NCBI GenBank assembly: GCA_016934335.1
Contig: JAFGTC010000175.1
Location: forward strand, 1 to 59,421
Direction of reading: 5' to 3'
Source: Candidatus Omnitrophota bacterium
GTDB lineage: Bacteria; Hinthialibacterota; Hinthialibacteria; Hinthialibacterales; Hinthialibacteraceae
Length of the DNA stretch: 59,421 nucleotides
Positions 17,653 to 26,993 of the stretch are shown here, piece after piece. Both the position numbers and the translations under genes were made by a program. The notes beneath the pieces are model-generated. The model was not told the origin of the DNA. It did not search any database and saw only the letters and a list, made by a program, of their open reading frames with translations. Each line of letters begins with the position of its first letter. Position 1 is the stretch's first letter.

Positions 17653-20600
17653 ATGAATAATAAACCTATCCATTTCATTCAATGTATCGCTATATGGGTT
17701 ATTGCATGGATGCTGATTTCGCCAGTCCCATCATGGGCGCAAGTTGTTGAATGGTATCTTATTGAGAATAACGGCGGAAATTACCCTCATGGAACATGGT
17801 CGCAATCGTGGGATTTGGTCAATCCCCTGCGCGTCAAAGTCATATTGACCGGCTTTGACATCGGCGACGAAATTCCCTACACATGGCATCGAGAGATCAC
17901 CAATGACCTGACCATCGATGATCGGATTCGAAGCGGTGTAGATTCTTATACGGTTCAAGGCGTTGAAGAGACTGAAATTTTTTATATCGAAATCCCTCTT
18001 CCCGATGCGACGCCCTTAGGATGGGGAGAACCTAATTCCTCCAACAAATATACGGCTACATTCAAAGCCGGCATTCCGGGATATTTCGACGAAACAACCT
18101 GGTATCAATGGTGGGATTACAACTCATCGGAAGAGACAGGAACATGCGTCAGCCTCTATAAGAACGGCGTCTCTGAGCCCGTTCCTTTGGGCGAAGACGC
18201 TTGGAGCATGGAATGGGGCGATGTATTAGGAGACCAGATCAATCCGAAATATTCGGATGCGATCGGATGGTATGATGAAATCGTCGTTACGGTGCAGGAT
18301 CTCAGTACACCGTTGAAATGGCACTGGATTGTCACGGCGGAGAACGACAGCGCCGTTGTTCCCATTCAAGAAAGCGGTTCGATCGACGCCTATGGCGGCA
18401 TGCAGCAATTCACCATCACCATCCCCTATCCGGCGCCGGGCTGCGCGTGGGGCGCCCCGAACAGCGCGGGATTTTATCAAGCGCATACCGCTCTCTGGAT
18501 TTCTACATGCGGAACGAAAGAATGGGATTATATTTGGACGCCGGAATGCCCCCCCTGCCCAGGCGATTTGAATGTTCCCTTCGAATCCATTTCGTATTCG
18601 AGCACCTCCGACATGCCGCCCCTCGATTTCCCGGGCTATGAATGGCCGGAAGAGGGCTTCGATTTCATGCCGGAATATATGTATGCCATGACCTCCTATT
18701 TCAAATCAGTCTTGATCACTTCCGGCGTGGAGCGGGCGTTTCCCGGCTGGTGCGTGGATTTGTTCACTCTATTGGGATACGGCGAAGTTTACACCGGCGG
18801 CGATGTGCGGCTGCACCGCACCTTAAATCTGGATGAAAACTACGACGGGTATGCGGATTACAATCCCGACACCGGCACGACCTCCAATGTTGCGATCAAT
18901 ATCAATGGCGACATAATCGGCGCTCCCGAAAACCTCGCGCGCGTCAATTACCTGATGAATCAATACTACCGGGGCGCTTACGAGCCCTACGGCGTCACGT
19001 ACGCCGAGATCCAGGCGGCAATCTGGACTCTGCTCTCCATCGGGCAGGGAGAGGACAACGGCTTCAGTAACATCGAAATCGATCCCGATACGGGCTATGG
19101 ATCGGCGGGATTGATCACCTGGGATGACGAACTGAAGCAGATGGTGATTCAAGACGCCTTACAGGAAGGCGTCGAGAGATACAGCCCTACGCATTGCGAA
19201 TTGATGGGCGTAGTCGTACAGACGGGCGAAGATCGTCAGACCGTTCTCATGATGGTACCCTATTGCTTTTATAAATGCATGGAGGCGATGACGCTTCTGG
19301 TCGGCTCGCGCGGTCCGTTCCCGGACGAGTTGAATGAATCGGACGGCTTCCATATCAGCGGCGGATCGGACATCGTATCTTCGGGAACCGGCCTGGAAAC
19401 TTTGCCGGACGGCGTTTCAGGCGAAATCCACATCGATGTTCCGGGCGAAGTCGTACGCGCCTTCTTGTATTGGGAGGGAGAAACATCGCACGGCGTTCCT
19501 CAGGGCGTCATCGATACGATTACCGTCAATGGCGAAGAAAAATACGGCATCCTGATCGGCGGGCCGGAAGTATTCTATTCCGACGAAGGATACGGCGACA
19601 TTGTTTATCAGAGTTATCGAGCGGACATCACGGATATCATTACGACCGGCTCGAACACGATCACCATCGACGGCGCCAATTTCGATTATCCAGTCGATCA
19701 AACCGCCGACGGGGCCGGCGTGCTTGTCGTGTATGAGGATGGATCGGGAGACAGCGAAATCTTCATCCGCGACGGCCAGGATTTGACGTATCACGGTTAT
19801 GAGGGGAATCTGCAAACCACGGTTCCTCAAACGTTCACTTTTACGCCGACGGAAGAAGATCGAACCGCCACTTTGATTATCATCAACAGCGATATCAGGA
19901 ACGATGAATACCGTCCCAATCAAGTGATCGTCGATGTCGGGGAAAATCATATTGTCTATGAAGACCTATTGGGCGGCGAAGACGGCAACAAATGGGATAC
20001 GGAAACCATCGACGTCACGATCCCCGGCGGAGAGACTTCATTGACGGTAGAGGTTGTTTCTCCGGAAGGCACTGTAGATGACGGCGCCTCTATTTCCTGG
20101 ATCGTCACTGCACTATCGGTTCCAGATCAAGGAGAGGGAGAACTTGTTCCCAAAGAGACGCCCAATTCTGACGATATTTCAGTCAGCGTCGACGGAAACA
20201 TCGACGATTGGATTCTTACGGATGATTTCTTTGACTATATGTATCGCGCGGGCGAAGATGATAAAACCGTCGAATCAAAACTGTACCTCCAATATGACGA
20301 CGTCAATGAGGTTCTTTATACACTGGTTCTAGCCGAAGAGGGCGTCACAGTTCTTGAGCAAGATGACGATGCATATGTGAAAATTGACGGCATTAAACTG
20401 GTGGACGGTTCTTTTGGCGATGATGATGTCACTCCAGATTTTGAATGGGTTTATGACACTGAAGGCAATTTAATCGGGTGGGAATCTTCGACGCCGCTGG
20501 GTGACGGCGAATACAACTTAAATGTTCACACTCAAGTCTATGATGACGGCTCTGATCAGACATCGGCCGTTGCAGGTCGAGGCATCTCTCTCTTAATTGA

Positions 20601-22833
20601 AAAGTCCAAAGATAAACCCATCATTTTAGCAATTGACGAAGACAGCATCGATAACGGCATCGAGCCTAATTCATTCTCCGCGATGGATGTCAACGACGAC
20701 ATCGCCAATATCGGCGTTCGAGACATTCTCCAATATTTCAACAATCATGTCGGCGAGCGAATTACTTTATTTACAGGACAGGTCGGCGATGAAGGATGGT
20801 TTGCTTTGAAAACCATCCCGGATTCATGGATGAAAGCCGGGCCGACCAATGACGGCGTCGTAAATTATCTGAAGGCGGGGCCGGGATTAGGAACGGCTGG
20901 GGAAGGAGTAGATGAGGAGGACTTACTGGATGCGATAGCCGATGTCACGCCGCTGAGGGCAAGCGGCCTGAAAATGTTAGAAGGTTATATGGTATGCGCG
21001 GTCGTTTATGACAGCGATGTCAGCATCAATTATTCGCCCCTCACGGGGAACTTAAAAGGCGCCACACTCGGAATCGTCGCATTCAAAGTGATATCCGTTC
21101 AATCGAATTATGGATATTCTGACTCGACTCTTCCTAAAGTAGTTGTTGAAATATTGGATCTGACCGCCACAAAACAACTGCCTATGCAGTTGCTTTCGGA
21201 CGCTCCCGAACCTATATCCTCTTCCGAACCCATGGATGTCAATCCGATCGAACCATTCACAGAAGATTTAGTCGCCTATTGGGATTTTAACGATGCGGAA
21301 GGCATCGTAGCGCAGGATCGTTCGCCAAACGCCTACAATGGCGTTTTAATAAACGATCCGACCTGGTATGCAGGATATGACCTCGGCGGCATTTCATTGA
21401 ACGGCGCGGGAAATTATGTCGACGGGGGATTCTTTGACGTCGGCGGTTCGGAATTTTCTGTCATGGCCTGGATTAAAGCCAATCAATTCAACCATCTCGC
21501 CGAATCAGACGCCCGCATAGTCTCGAAAGCCTTGGGCGTCAATGAAGACGCTCATTATTGGATGTTGAGCACCGTCGATTCGGGCGGCCCCAAACTATGC
21601 TTCCGCCTGAAAACCAATGGCGGTACATCGACCTTGACGGCGAGTTCCGGCGACCTGGAGCCCGGCGTGTGGACTCATGTCGCCGCCGTCTATAACGGAA
21701 GTCGCATGCTCCTCTATAAAGACGGCGAAGAAGTGGGCCGTTTGAAAAAATCCGGATCGTTGAATTTGAATTACTTGATCCCAGTCTGGATCGGCGCCAA
21801 TCCGCCGGATGCATACAGCAAGCCATTCGATGGGATTATCGATGAAGTGCGAATCTACGAGCGTGCTGTGAGCGTTGGCGAGATTCTCGAGATTATGGAT
21901 TATCAATCCTCTATCCCGCCAACGCCCACTCCAACGCCTACTCTGACGCCGACGCCGACCTCTACGCCCACGCCCTCGCCGACCTTCACGCCGACACCTG
22001 TTGCATCCGGCGACGTAGCGGCCTATTGGAGTTTCAATGAGAACGGCGGTCTGGTGGCAAACGACTGGTCGGGCAATAATCACGACGGCGTACTGATCAA
22101 CGCGCCGGTTTGGGCGATGGGATATGAGAACAGCGGCTTGTTGTTCGACGGTTATAACGATTACGTGGATGCAGGCTATTTCAACGTTTCCGGCTCGGCC
22201 ATGACCATTTCCGCCTGGTTCAAAGCCGACCGGTTCGATAATCTTTACGGACATGACGCAAGAATTATTTCGAAAGCCTGGGGAACCTCTGACAGCGACC
22301 ATTACTGGATGTTGAGCACGCGGCTGGAAGGCGTCGATACTCGCCTGCGCTTCCGGTTGAAAACCGGAGGTACGACTTCCGTCCTGATCGCCGATTCCGG
22401 CAACTTGCAGCCGGACGTATGGATCCACGCCGCCGCCGTTTATGACGGCAGTTACATGATCTTATACAAAGACGGCGTGGAAGTAGGGCGTATGGAAAAA
22501 ACCGGCGCCATCGATGTGAACTCTTTATACCCGGTCTGGATCGGAGGCAATCCGCCGGTATCCAGCAGCCGCCCGTTTGACGGCGTGATCGATGAAGTCA
22601 AAATTTTCAATCGCGCCTTGAGCCCGGCGGAAGTTCTGGACATCGCAACCGACTCGATCACTTCAACCAAAATCTACGACAGCCAGATCCTTCTCCAGAC
22701 TCCCACGCCGACGGCAACGCCGACGCCGACCATGACGCCGACACCGGAATTATCGGCCGAAGAGATGCGAATCGAAAGCGATTTGCAATCCGAATCGCTG
22801 CAGCGCGATTCTTCCCAAGCAAGAAATGAATAA
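17653..22833 (+). CDS. Giant exported surface protein: putative thioester domain, beta-rich region, two LamG domains, Thr-Pro linkers
   Basis: 1726 residues with a signal peptide ending SPVPSWAQ (about residue 30). Residues 30-300 are Trp-rich, with two similar segments. Residues about 340-540 contain GWCVDL (Cys367) and YAEIQAAIW (Gln454), the Cys and Gln-x-x-I-W pattern of thioester domains (TED) that bind host or surface amines covalently. A beta-rich module follows (GFHISGGSDI..., about 560-830), then a domain beginning SVDGNIDDW (about 840). Two paralogous LamG/concanavalin-like domains (about 1205-1412 and 1454-1660) are separated by a Thr-Pro linker (1422-1450); a second linker (about 1682-1700) precedes a polar tail. 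No LPXTG or PEP-CTERM sorting motif is seen. It probably functions in adhesion or glycan binding; acceptors and ligands are unknown. Confidence 0.85.
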   Translation: MNNKPIHFIQCIAIWVIAWMLISPVPSWAQVVEWYLIENNGGNYPHGTWSQSWDLVNPLRVKVILTGFDIGDEIPYTWHREITNDLTIDDRIRSGVDSYTVQGVEETEIFYIEIPLPDATPLGWGEPNSSNKYTATFKAGIPGYFDETTWYQWWDYNSSEETGTCVSLYKNGVSEPVPLGEDAWSMEWGDVLGDQINPKYSDAIGWYDEIVVTVQDLSTPLKWHWIVTAENDSAVVPIQESGSIDAYGGMQQFTITIPYPAPGCAWGAPNSAGFYQAHTALWISTCGTKEWDYIWTPECPPCPGDLNVPFESISYSSTSDMPPLDFPGYEWPEEGFDFMPEYMYAMTSYFKSVLITSGVERAFPGWCVDLFTLLGYGEVYTGGDVRLHRTLNLDENYDGYADYNPDTGTTSNVAININGDIIGAPENLARVNYLMNQYYRGAYEPYGVTYAEIQAAIWTLLSIGQGEDNGFSNIEIDPDTGYGSAGLITWDDELKQMVIQDALQEGVERYSPTHCELMGVVVQTGEDRQTVLMMVPYCFYKCMEAMTLLVGSRGPFPDELNESDGFHISGGSDIVSSGTGLETLPDGVSGEIHIDVPGEVVRAFLYWEGETSHGVPQGVIDTITVNGEEKYGILIGGPEVFYSDEGYGDIVYQSYRADITDIITTGSNTITIDGANFDYPVDQTADGAGVLVVYEDGSGDSEIFIRDGQDLTYHGYEGNLQTTVPQTFTFTPTEEDRTATLIIINSDIRNDEYRPNQVIVDVGENHIVYEDLLGGEDGNKWDTETIDVTIPGGETSLTVEVVSPEGTVDDGASISWIVTALSVPDQGEGELVPKETPNSDDISVSVDGNIDDWILTDDFFDYMYRAGEDDKTVESKLYLQYDDVNEVLYTLVLAEEGVTVLEQDDDAYVKIDGIKLVDGSFGDDDVTPDFEWVYDTEGNLIGWESSTPLGDGEYNLNVHTQVYDDGSDQTSAVAGRGISLLIEKSKDKPIILAIDEDSIDNGIEPNSFSAMDVNDDIANIGVRDILQYFNNHVGERITLFTGQVGDEGWFALKTIPDSWMKAGPTNDGVVNYLKAGPGLGTAGEGVDEEDLLDAIADVTPLRASGLKMLEGYMVCAVVYDSDVSINYSPLTGNLKGATLGIVAFKVISVQSNYGYSDSTLPKVVVEILDLTATKQLPMQLLSDAPEPISSSEPMDVNPIEPFTEDLVAYWDFNDAEGIVAQDRSPNAYNGVLINDPTWYAGYDLGGISLNGAGNYVDGGFFDVGGSEFSVMAWIKANQFNHLAESDARIVSKALGVNEDAHYWMLSTVDSGGPKLCFRLKTNGGTSTLTASSGDLEPGVWTHVAAVYNGSRMLLYKDGEEVGRLKKSGSLNLNYLIPVWIGANPPDAYSKPFDGIIDEVRIYERAVSVGEILEIMDYQSSIPPTPTPTPTLTPTPTSTPTPSPTFTPTPVASGDVAAYWSFNENGGLVANDWSGNNHDGVLINAPVWAMGYENSGLLFDGYNDYVDAGYFNVSGSAMTISAWFKADRFDNLYGHDARIISKAWGTSDSDHYWMLSTRLEGVDTRLRFRLKTGGTTSVLIADSGNLQPDVWIHAAAVYDGSYMILYKDGVEVGRMEKTGAIDVNSLYPVWIGGNPPVSSSRPFDGVIDEVKIFNRALSPAEVLDIATDSITSTKIYDSQILLQTPTPTATPTPTMTPTPELSAEEMRIESDLQSESLQRDSSQARNE
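21916..22005 (+). repeat. Thr-Pro repeat linker between the two LamG domains
   Basis: About 90 bp of imperfect ACGCCGACG/CCNACN repeats coding for alternating Thr-Pro residues (1422-1451), an extended inter-domain linker. A shorter tract of the same type occurs at 22696-22755 after the second LamG domain. Confidence 0.8.
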
Positions 22834-22860
22834 AAACGGGGCTTCCGTGAATCAATGCAT

Positions 22861-22905
22861 CGAATGGCAAAGTCGCTTCCGGCTTTGCCATTCGTGCTTT
22901 TGCTT
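22861..22905 (+). terminator. Intrinsic terminator after the giant surface protein
   Basis: A perfect 12-bp stem, CGAATGGCAAAG (22861-22872) with CTTTGCCATTCG (22883-22894), has a ten-base loop and is followed by TGCTTTTGCTTCATTT. It lies 28 bp past the stop at 22833 and separates this gene from the FemAB-ACP gene. Confidence 0.75.
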
Positions 22906-22985
22906 CATTTGAAAAGGATGAAATTTCCGATTACACTCGATTTTTAAAATAACTTTTATGATTCTAAAGCAGTGAAGCGCATATC

Positions 22986-24278
22986 ATGAAGATTCATCCC
23001 ATTTCTGATCCATCTCTGTGGAATAAATACATGCGGCAATGCCGTGAAACCGATTTTCAGCAAACCTGGGAATACGGCGAAGGAGTGGAGCGCTGCGCGG
23101 GATGGAAGCCGTTGCGCCAATTGGTTTTGGATGATCAAACGCCCGTCGCCCTTGTTCAGACCTTGACGAAAACCCTCCCCATCGTCGGCCCGGCGGCCCG
23201 CATGCAAAACGGGCCCATGTTTTTCGATTACAGCAAAGAAGTCCCGCCAAACCGGGCGATGGAGGCACTGCGCTGTTTGACTTCCTATTGGACAAAGGAA
23301 AAGGAATCGGCGCTGCATTTGACGCCCTGCCTTTTACCGGAAGATTTACCTTCGGACTGGATTTCCAATCTGAGATTGTATGAATCCAAAGAGCCCTTCT
23401 GGAATTCCATCCGCATCGATTTGAGCATAGAAGCAGACGCACTGCGAAGAAACATGCGAAGGACGGGATGGCGCGAACCGCTTCGCAAGGCGGAGCGGCT
23501 GGGGCTGCAGACCGTCTGGTCTCAAAGCGATGCGGATTTCGATTTTCTTCTGACTCAATACCGGCAGGCGCAGCGGGAAAAAGGCTTTTCCTGGCCGTCC
23601 GCCGACCTGGTGCAAGTTTTATGGGATCGGGCGAAGGATTCGTTCCAAATCGTATGGATCGAAAACGAAGAACGGCGCCTGGCCGGGATGGCGCTGTTCA
23701 CGTTCGTCGATACGAGTTATTGCTTGATCGCCTGGAACGGCCCTTCTTCGCGAGAGACGCATGCGGCCAACCTGATTTTCTGGCAGTCGATTCTTTATTT
23801 TCAACAAAGAAACTATCGCTGGCTCGATCTCGGAGGAATCGATCCAGTCAATCTTCCCGGCATCACCGAATTCAAGCGCGGAATGGGCGGCCAAGAGTAT
23901 CGATGGGCGGGCGGCGCGGAATCGATATCTCCGGCCGCAAGGCGGAATTTCGAAGAGGCGGAGCGTCAAGACGAAATTCCTTATGTGATTCCCGGCTTCG
24001 CATCGGCGCCGTTCCAACTCGATAAGTTGGACGATGTGCAGAATCGCGTCGAATCGCTCGTCGCCGATTTTGTGCGCGATCTTTCCGGAATGAACGTTTC
24101 GATCGATCGCCATGAGTCTCTCATCAACAGCGGCCTGATCGATTCATTGAGCATCGTCAGTCTGGTGCAAACTTTGCAGGAAGCGTTCGACATCGAAATC
24201 GCGCCCTTTGAGCTGACTATCGAAAATTTCGATACGCCGGAGAGGATTGCTTCTTTCGTGAAGGAAAAATCGCGATAG
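22986..24278 (+). CDS. FemAB-like aminoacyltransferase/GNAT domain fused to a C-terminal acyl carrier protein
   Basis: 430 residues. Residues 1-340 resemble FemAB/GNAT-type transferases (NPMF-like first half, then ...LITWNGPSSRETHAANLIFWQSILYFQQRNYRWLDLGGIDP... and a GITEFKRGMGG motif typical of the family). Residues about 350-430 are an acyl/peptidyl carrier domain with the phosphopantetheine attachment motif GLIDSLSIV, Ser387. FemAB-related proteins occur in exosortase-A EPS loci. The carrier could be loaded by the ligase encoded at 14069-15709. Fusion on one chain suggests that the transferase uses the carrier-bound group directly. The gene starts an apparent operon with the MBOAT and SGNH genes (36-bp and 27-bp gaps). 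The ATG at 22986 lacks a strong ribosome binding site. Confidence 0.87.
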   Translation: MKIHPISDPSLWNKYMRQCRETDFQQTWEYGEGVERCAGWKPLRQLVLDDQTPVALVQTLTKTLPIVGPAARMQNGPMFFDYSKEVPPNRAMEALRCLTSYWTKEKESALHLTPCLLPEDLPSDWISNLRLYESKEPFWNSIRIDLSIEADALRRNMRRTGWREPLRKAERLGLQTVWSQSDADFDFLLTQYRQAQREKGFSWPSADLVQVLWDRAKDSFQIVWIENEERRLAGMALFTFVDTSYCLIAWNGPSSRETHAANLIFWQSILYFQQRNYRWLDLGGIDPVNLPGITEFKRGMGGQEYRWAGGAESISPAARRNFEEAERQDEIPYVIPGFASAPFQLDKLDDVQNRVESLVADFVRDLSGMNVSIDRHESLINSGLIDSLSIVSLVQTLQEAFDIEIAPFELTIENFDTPERIASFVKEKSR

Positions 24279-24314
24279 ATCGACCACAGCCATCCAGAAG
24301 CGAATGGTAATGCT

Positions 24315-25757
24315 ATGAATTTTCACACATGGACGTTTGCTGTTTTCTTTTTGATTGTCTATGCCATCTATTCGTTTCTTCGCTGCAAATGGCAAAATCG
24401 CCTTCTTTTAGCGGCTAGTTATCTATTCTATGGATTCTGGGATTGGCGTTTCCTTTTTTTGCTTTTGACGTCGACGATCACCGATTACTTTTGCGGCCGG
24501 GCCATGGGAGCGAGCCAATCCCCCAAAACGCGCAAGCGATGTCTTTATTTGAGCCTGGCCGTCAATCTTGGCCTGCTGGGATTCTTCAAGTATTTTCTCT
24601 TTCTATGCGACAATATTGCAGGGCTTCTATCTTTCTTCGGGATGACCATTCCAACTCCGCAATGGAGCATCATCCTTCCCATTGGCATCTCGTTTTACAC
24701 GTTTCAAACGCTCAGTTATACTATTGACGTCTATCGCTCGCAGATCAAACCGGTACGCAATTTCTGGGATTACGCCCTGTTCGTTTCGTTCTTCCCGCAG
24801 CTGCTGGCCGGGCCCATCGAAAGAGCCCGCAGCCTCCTCCCGCAAATTCAATCGCCGCGCACCGTCACGCCCCAAGGTCTATCCGAAGGATTTTTTCTCA
24901 TTTATTGGGGATTTTTCAAGAAGATTTTTATCGCCGACAATCTCGGAGCCTTTCTGCATCTTTATGGAAATCCCGGCCTCCTGGGGCAAGGCGGCGCCGA
25001 CGGCGGCATGATCCTCATCACCGGGTATGCGTTTCTATTTCAACTCTACTGCGATTTCTCCGCCTATTCGGACATCGCCCGCGGATTGGCGATGGTGATG
25101 GGATTCGAGTTGATGGAAAATTTCAAATCCCCCTTGTTTGCGTCAAACATCCAAGAAGTCTGGGCGCGCTGGCACATCAGCCTCACGACGTGGATTCGCG
25201 ATTACGTCTATTATCCCATGGCGCTGAAACGCTTTGGAAAAAAGCACATCAACGACAAGGCGCTCATCGTCATTGTCTTTCTGATTATCGGCCTGTGGCA
25301 TGGAGCCTCGTGGAACTTTGTTTTATGGGGCGGATTCCATGGAGCGCTGCTGGCCGCATATGCAATGCTGAAGCCAAAACTCGCGCCCTTGCGCCGCAGG
25401 GGGGATGGATGGACGCCCGCCGTTTATCGTGCAATCTCTGTTTTCATCACCTTTCATTTGGCGGTCCTCGGCGCATTGCTGTTTCGCGCCGAGAACGCCC
25501 ACCAGATATTACTATGGAGTTCTCAATTATTTTGGGGATTTTCGATGACTTGGAATCAAGCGGCGCTGTTAGGCAAAATCCTTCTCGCGGCCTCGCCGAT
25601 GCTGATTTACGATCTTTTTTGGTATTGCAAGCCGGATTTTTCCCGTTTGATGCAGACGCCCGCCGTTCTGCGCTATGCTTTTTTGTATATCACGTTTTAC
25701 CTGGTTGTTGTTTACGGCTCTCAAGCGCCGACGACTTATATTTACTTTCAATTTTAA
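24315..25757 (+). CDS. MBOAT membrane-bound O-acyltransferase (DltB/AlgI-like)
   Basis: 480 residues with about ten predicted membrane helices. MBOAT hallmarks are ILPIGISFYTFQTLSYTIDVYR, FFPQLLAGPIERA, QLYCDFSAYSDIARGLAMVMGFEL, WARWHISLTTWIRDYVYYP and the catalytic-histidine motif GLWHGASWNFVLWGGFHG with His329. AlgI/DltB proteins move an acyl or D-alanyl group from a cytoplasmic donor, in DltB's case a carrier protein, through the membrane to an exported polymer. Here the preceding gene supplies a carrier domain and the following gene an SGNH partner, the same functional trio as DltC-DltB-DltD or alginate acetylation sets. The acceptor is unknown. Long frames in another reading frame inside this gene are shadows. 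Confidence 0.95.
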   Translation: MNFHTWTFAVFFLIVYAIYSFLRCKWQNRLLLAASYLFYGFWDWRFLFLLLTSTITDYFCGRAMGASQSPKTRKRCLYLSLAVNLGLLGFFKYFLFLCDNIAGLLSFFGMTIPTPQWSIILPIGISFYTFQTLSYTIDVYRSQIKPVRNFWDYALFVSFFPQLLAGPIERARSLLPQIQSPRTVTPQGLSEGFFLIYWGFFKKIFIADNLGAFLHLYGNPGLLGQGGADGGMILITGYAFLFQLYCDFSAYSDIARGLAMVMGFELMENFKSPLFASNIQEVWARWHISLTTWIRDYVYYPMALKRFGKKHINDKALIVIVFLIIGLWHGASWNFVLWGGFHGALLAAYAMLKPKLAPLRRRGDGWTPAVYRAISVFITFHLAVLGALLFRAENAHQILLWSSQLFWGFSMTWNQAALLGKILLAASPMLIYDLFWYCKPDFSRLMQTPAVLRYAFLYITFYLVVVYGSQAPTTYIYFQF

Positions 25758-25784
25758 GGTTCACTCGATTTGGAGCGTAATACC

Positions 25785-26972
25785 GTGCAGCAGGAAAAAC
25801 CGTTTTGGATGCAAATTGCCTCATCTTTGAAAAGCTTCCGCCGTTTTTTTATCGTCTGCCTTCTGCTGATCGCATTCGAATTATCCTTGTCGCCGGTTCT
25901 TGCCTATTTTGTTTCGGACGCGCGACTTTTGCGCGACTACCTCGAACAGAATTTTTTCCAAACATATAAACAAACCGCCCAATTTCTCTCAGGGGAACTC
26001 CATATCGAACCGGATGAGATCCGGGGATGGCGAAATCGCCCCGAAGCGATAAAAGGCAACATTCGATTCGATGAGTACGGATCGCGATCCCGTCACGGCG
26101 TCAATCCCCATTCCCAAGAGAAGACGCGCATGATTTTTTTGGGCGATTCACGAATGCTGGGCGGCGACGGCGTTACAAACGAGCAGACGATCAACGCTTT
26201 CGTCGAAACCGGCGGCATCGAAACATTGAATTTCAGCAGCCCCGATTACAGCCTCGATCAATCGTTCTTGACCATGCAGGCCGCCCAGGAGTCATTCCAG
26301 CCCGACGTCTACGTAATCGGCATCGGATCGCAGCCGGGACGCCTGCTGCGCTGCCTCTTTCTCCCGTTTTTCGACATTTCCATCTTGCCCAGAATGAAGC
26401 CGCGCTTCTTGGATCATCATTCCAAACTGGATTTGCTCGTTCCGCCCTACCGGCGACTGTTGCAGCATTTCCCGGATAACCCGGATTTGATACCCTATCT
26501 TAAAGAACATGACGGCTTGTTTCATCGCTTTCAGCGTTTCAAAAAGGAAAAGGTATGGAGGATGACTCCTTTTTTAGCGTTCATGACAAAATGTTGGAAA
26601 GCGGTAAGCGATCGTTATGGTAGAAATGTAGCAAATCCAATTGAGGGGGGAAATAATAAAGAATTGACATCGGCTCTTCTGGATGCGACAAGGCAATTTG
26701 CACAAAGCCGAAAAGCCCGATTAATTTATATTGTGTTCGCGAAACAGAGCGAAATCCATGGAAATTCAACCTGGTATGACGAAACGATTGCGCAAGTGAG
26801 GCGCCATAACATCCTTTTTGTGGACACGCGGCTTCTGTTCCGCCAGTATCCCGGTCTTGTTGATGAACTTTATCTGGACGACCTTCATTTCTCTCCGCGA
26901 GGGAATCAAATCATTGCCATGGTGATCTCTCACATGATGGAGCGACTCGAACAGAACAGACTTGATTCCTGA
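25785..26972 (+). CDS. Membrane-anchored SGNH hydrolase-like protein, MBOAT partner (DltD/AlgX-like role)
   Basis: 395 residues from a GTG at 25785, which has GGAG nine bases upstream; a TTG at 25770 is less well placed. One membrane helix near the N-terminus (FFIVCLLLIAFELSLSPVLAYF) leaves the rest periplasmic. The SGNH catalytic triad appears as IFLGDSRMLGG (Ser122 of block I) and DDLHFSPRGNQ (Asp365, His368 of block V). Proteins of this kind paired with MBOAT enzymes finish acyl transfer onto the envelope polymer. It is the last gene of the FemAB-ACP/MBOAT/SGNH operon and starts 27 bp after the MBOAT stop. A lipase or esterase role is the alternative, but the MBOAT neighbour argues for transfer. 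Confidence 0.85.
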   Translation: MQQEKPFWMQIASSLKSFRRFFIVCLLLIAFELSLSPVLAYFVSDARLLRDYLEQNFFQTYKQTAQFLSGELHIEPDEIRGWRNRPEAIKGNIRFDEYGSRSRHGVNPHSQEKTRMIFLGDSRMLGGDGVTNEQTINAFVETGGIETLNFSSPDYSLDQSFLTMQAAQESFQPDVYVIGIGSQPGRLLRCLFLPFFDISILPRMKPRFLDHHSKLDLLVPPYRRLLQHFPDNPDLIPYLKEHDGLFHRFQRFKKEKVWRMTPFLAFMTKCWKAVSDRYGRNVANPIEGGNNKELTSALLDATRQFAQSRKARLIYIVFAKQSEIHGNSTWYDETIAQVRRHNILFVDTRLLFRQYPGLVDELYLDDLHFSPRGNQIIAMVISHMMERLEQNRLDS

Positions 26973-26993
26973 GCGCTCATGTGGAATTTTCTT

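Noticed and set aside
17653..22833. Search for PEP-CTERM, LPXTG or type IX sorting signal at the C-terminus of the giant protein
   Set aside because: The C-terminus is polar, with no hydrophobic segment or sorting motif, so an exosortase substrate cannot be claimed.
24905..25780. 291-codon frame inside the MBOAT gene in another reading frame
   Set aside because: Arg/His/Ser-rich out-of-frame translation; the MBOAT motifs are complete in frame.
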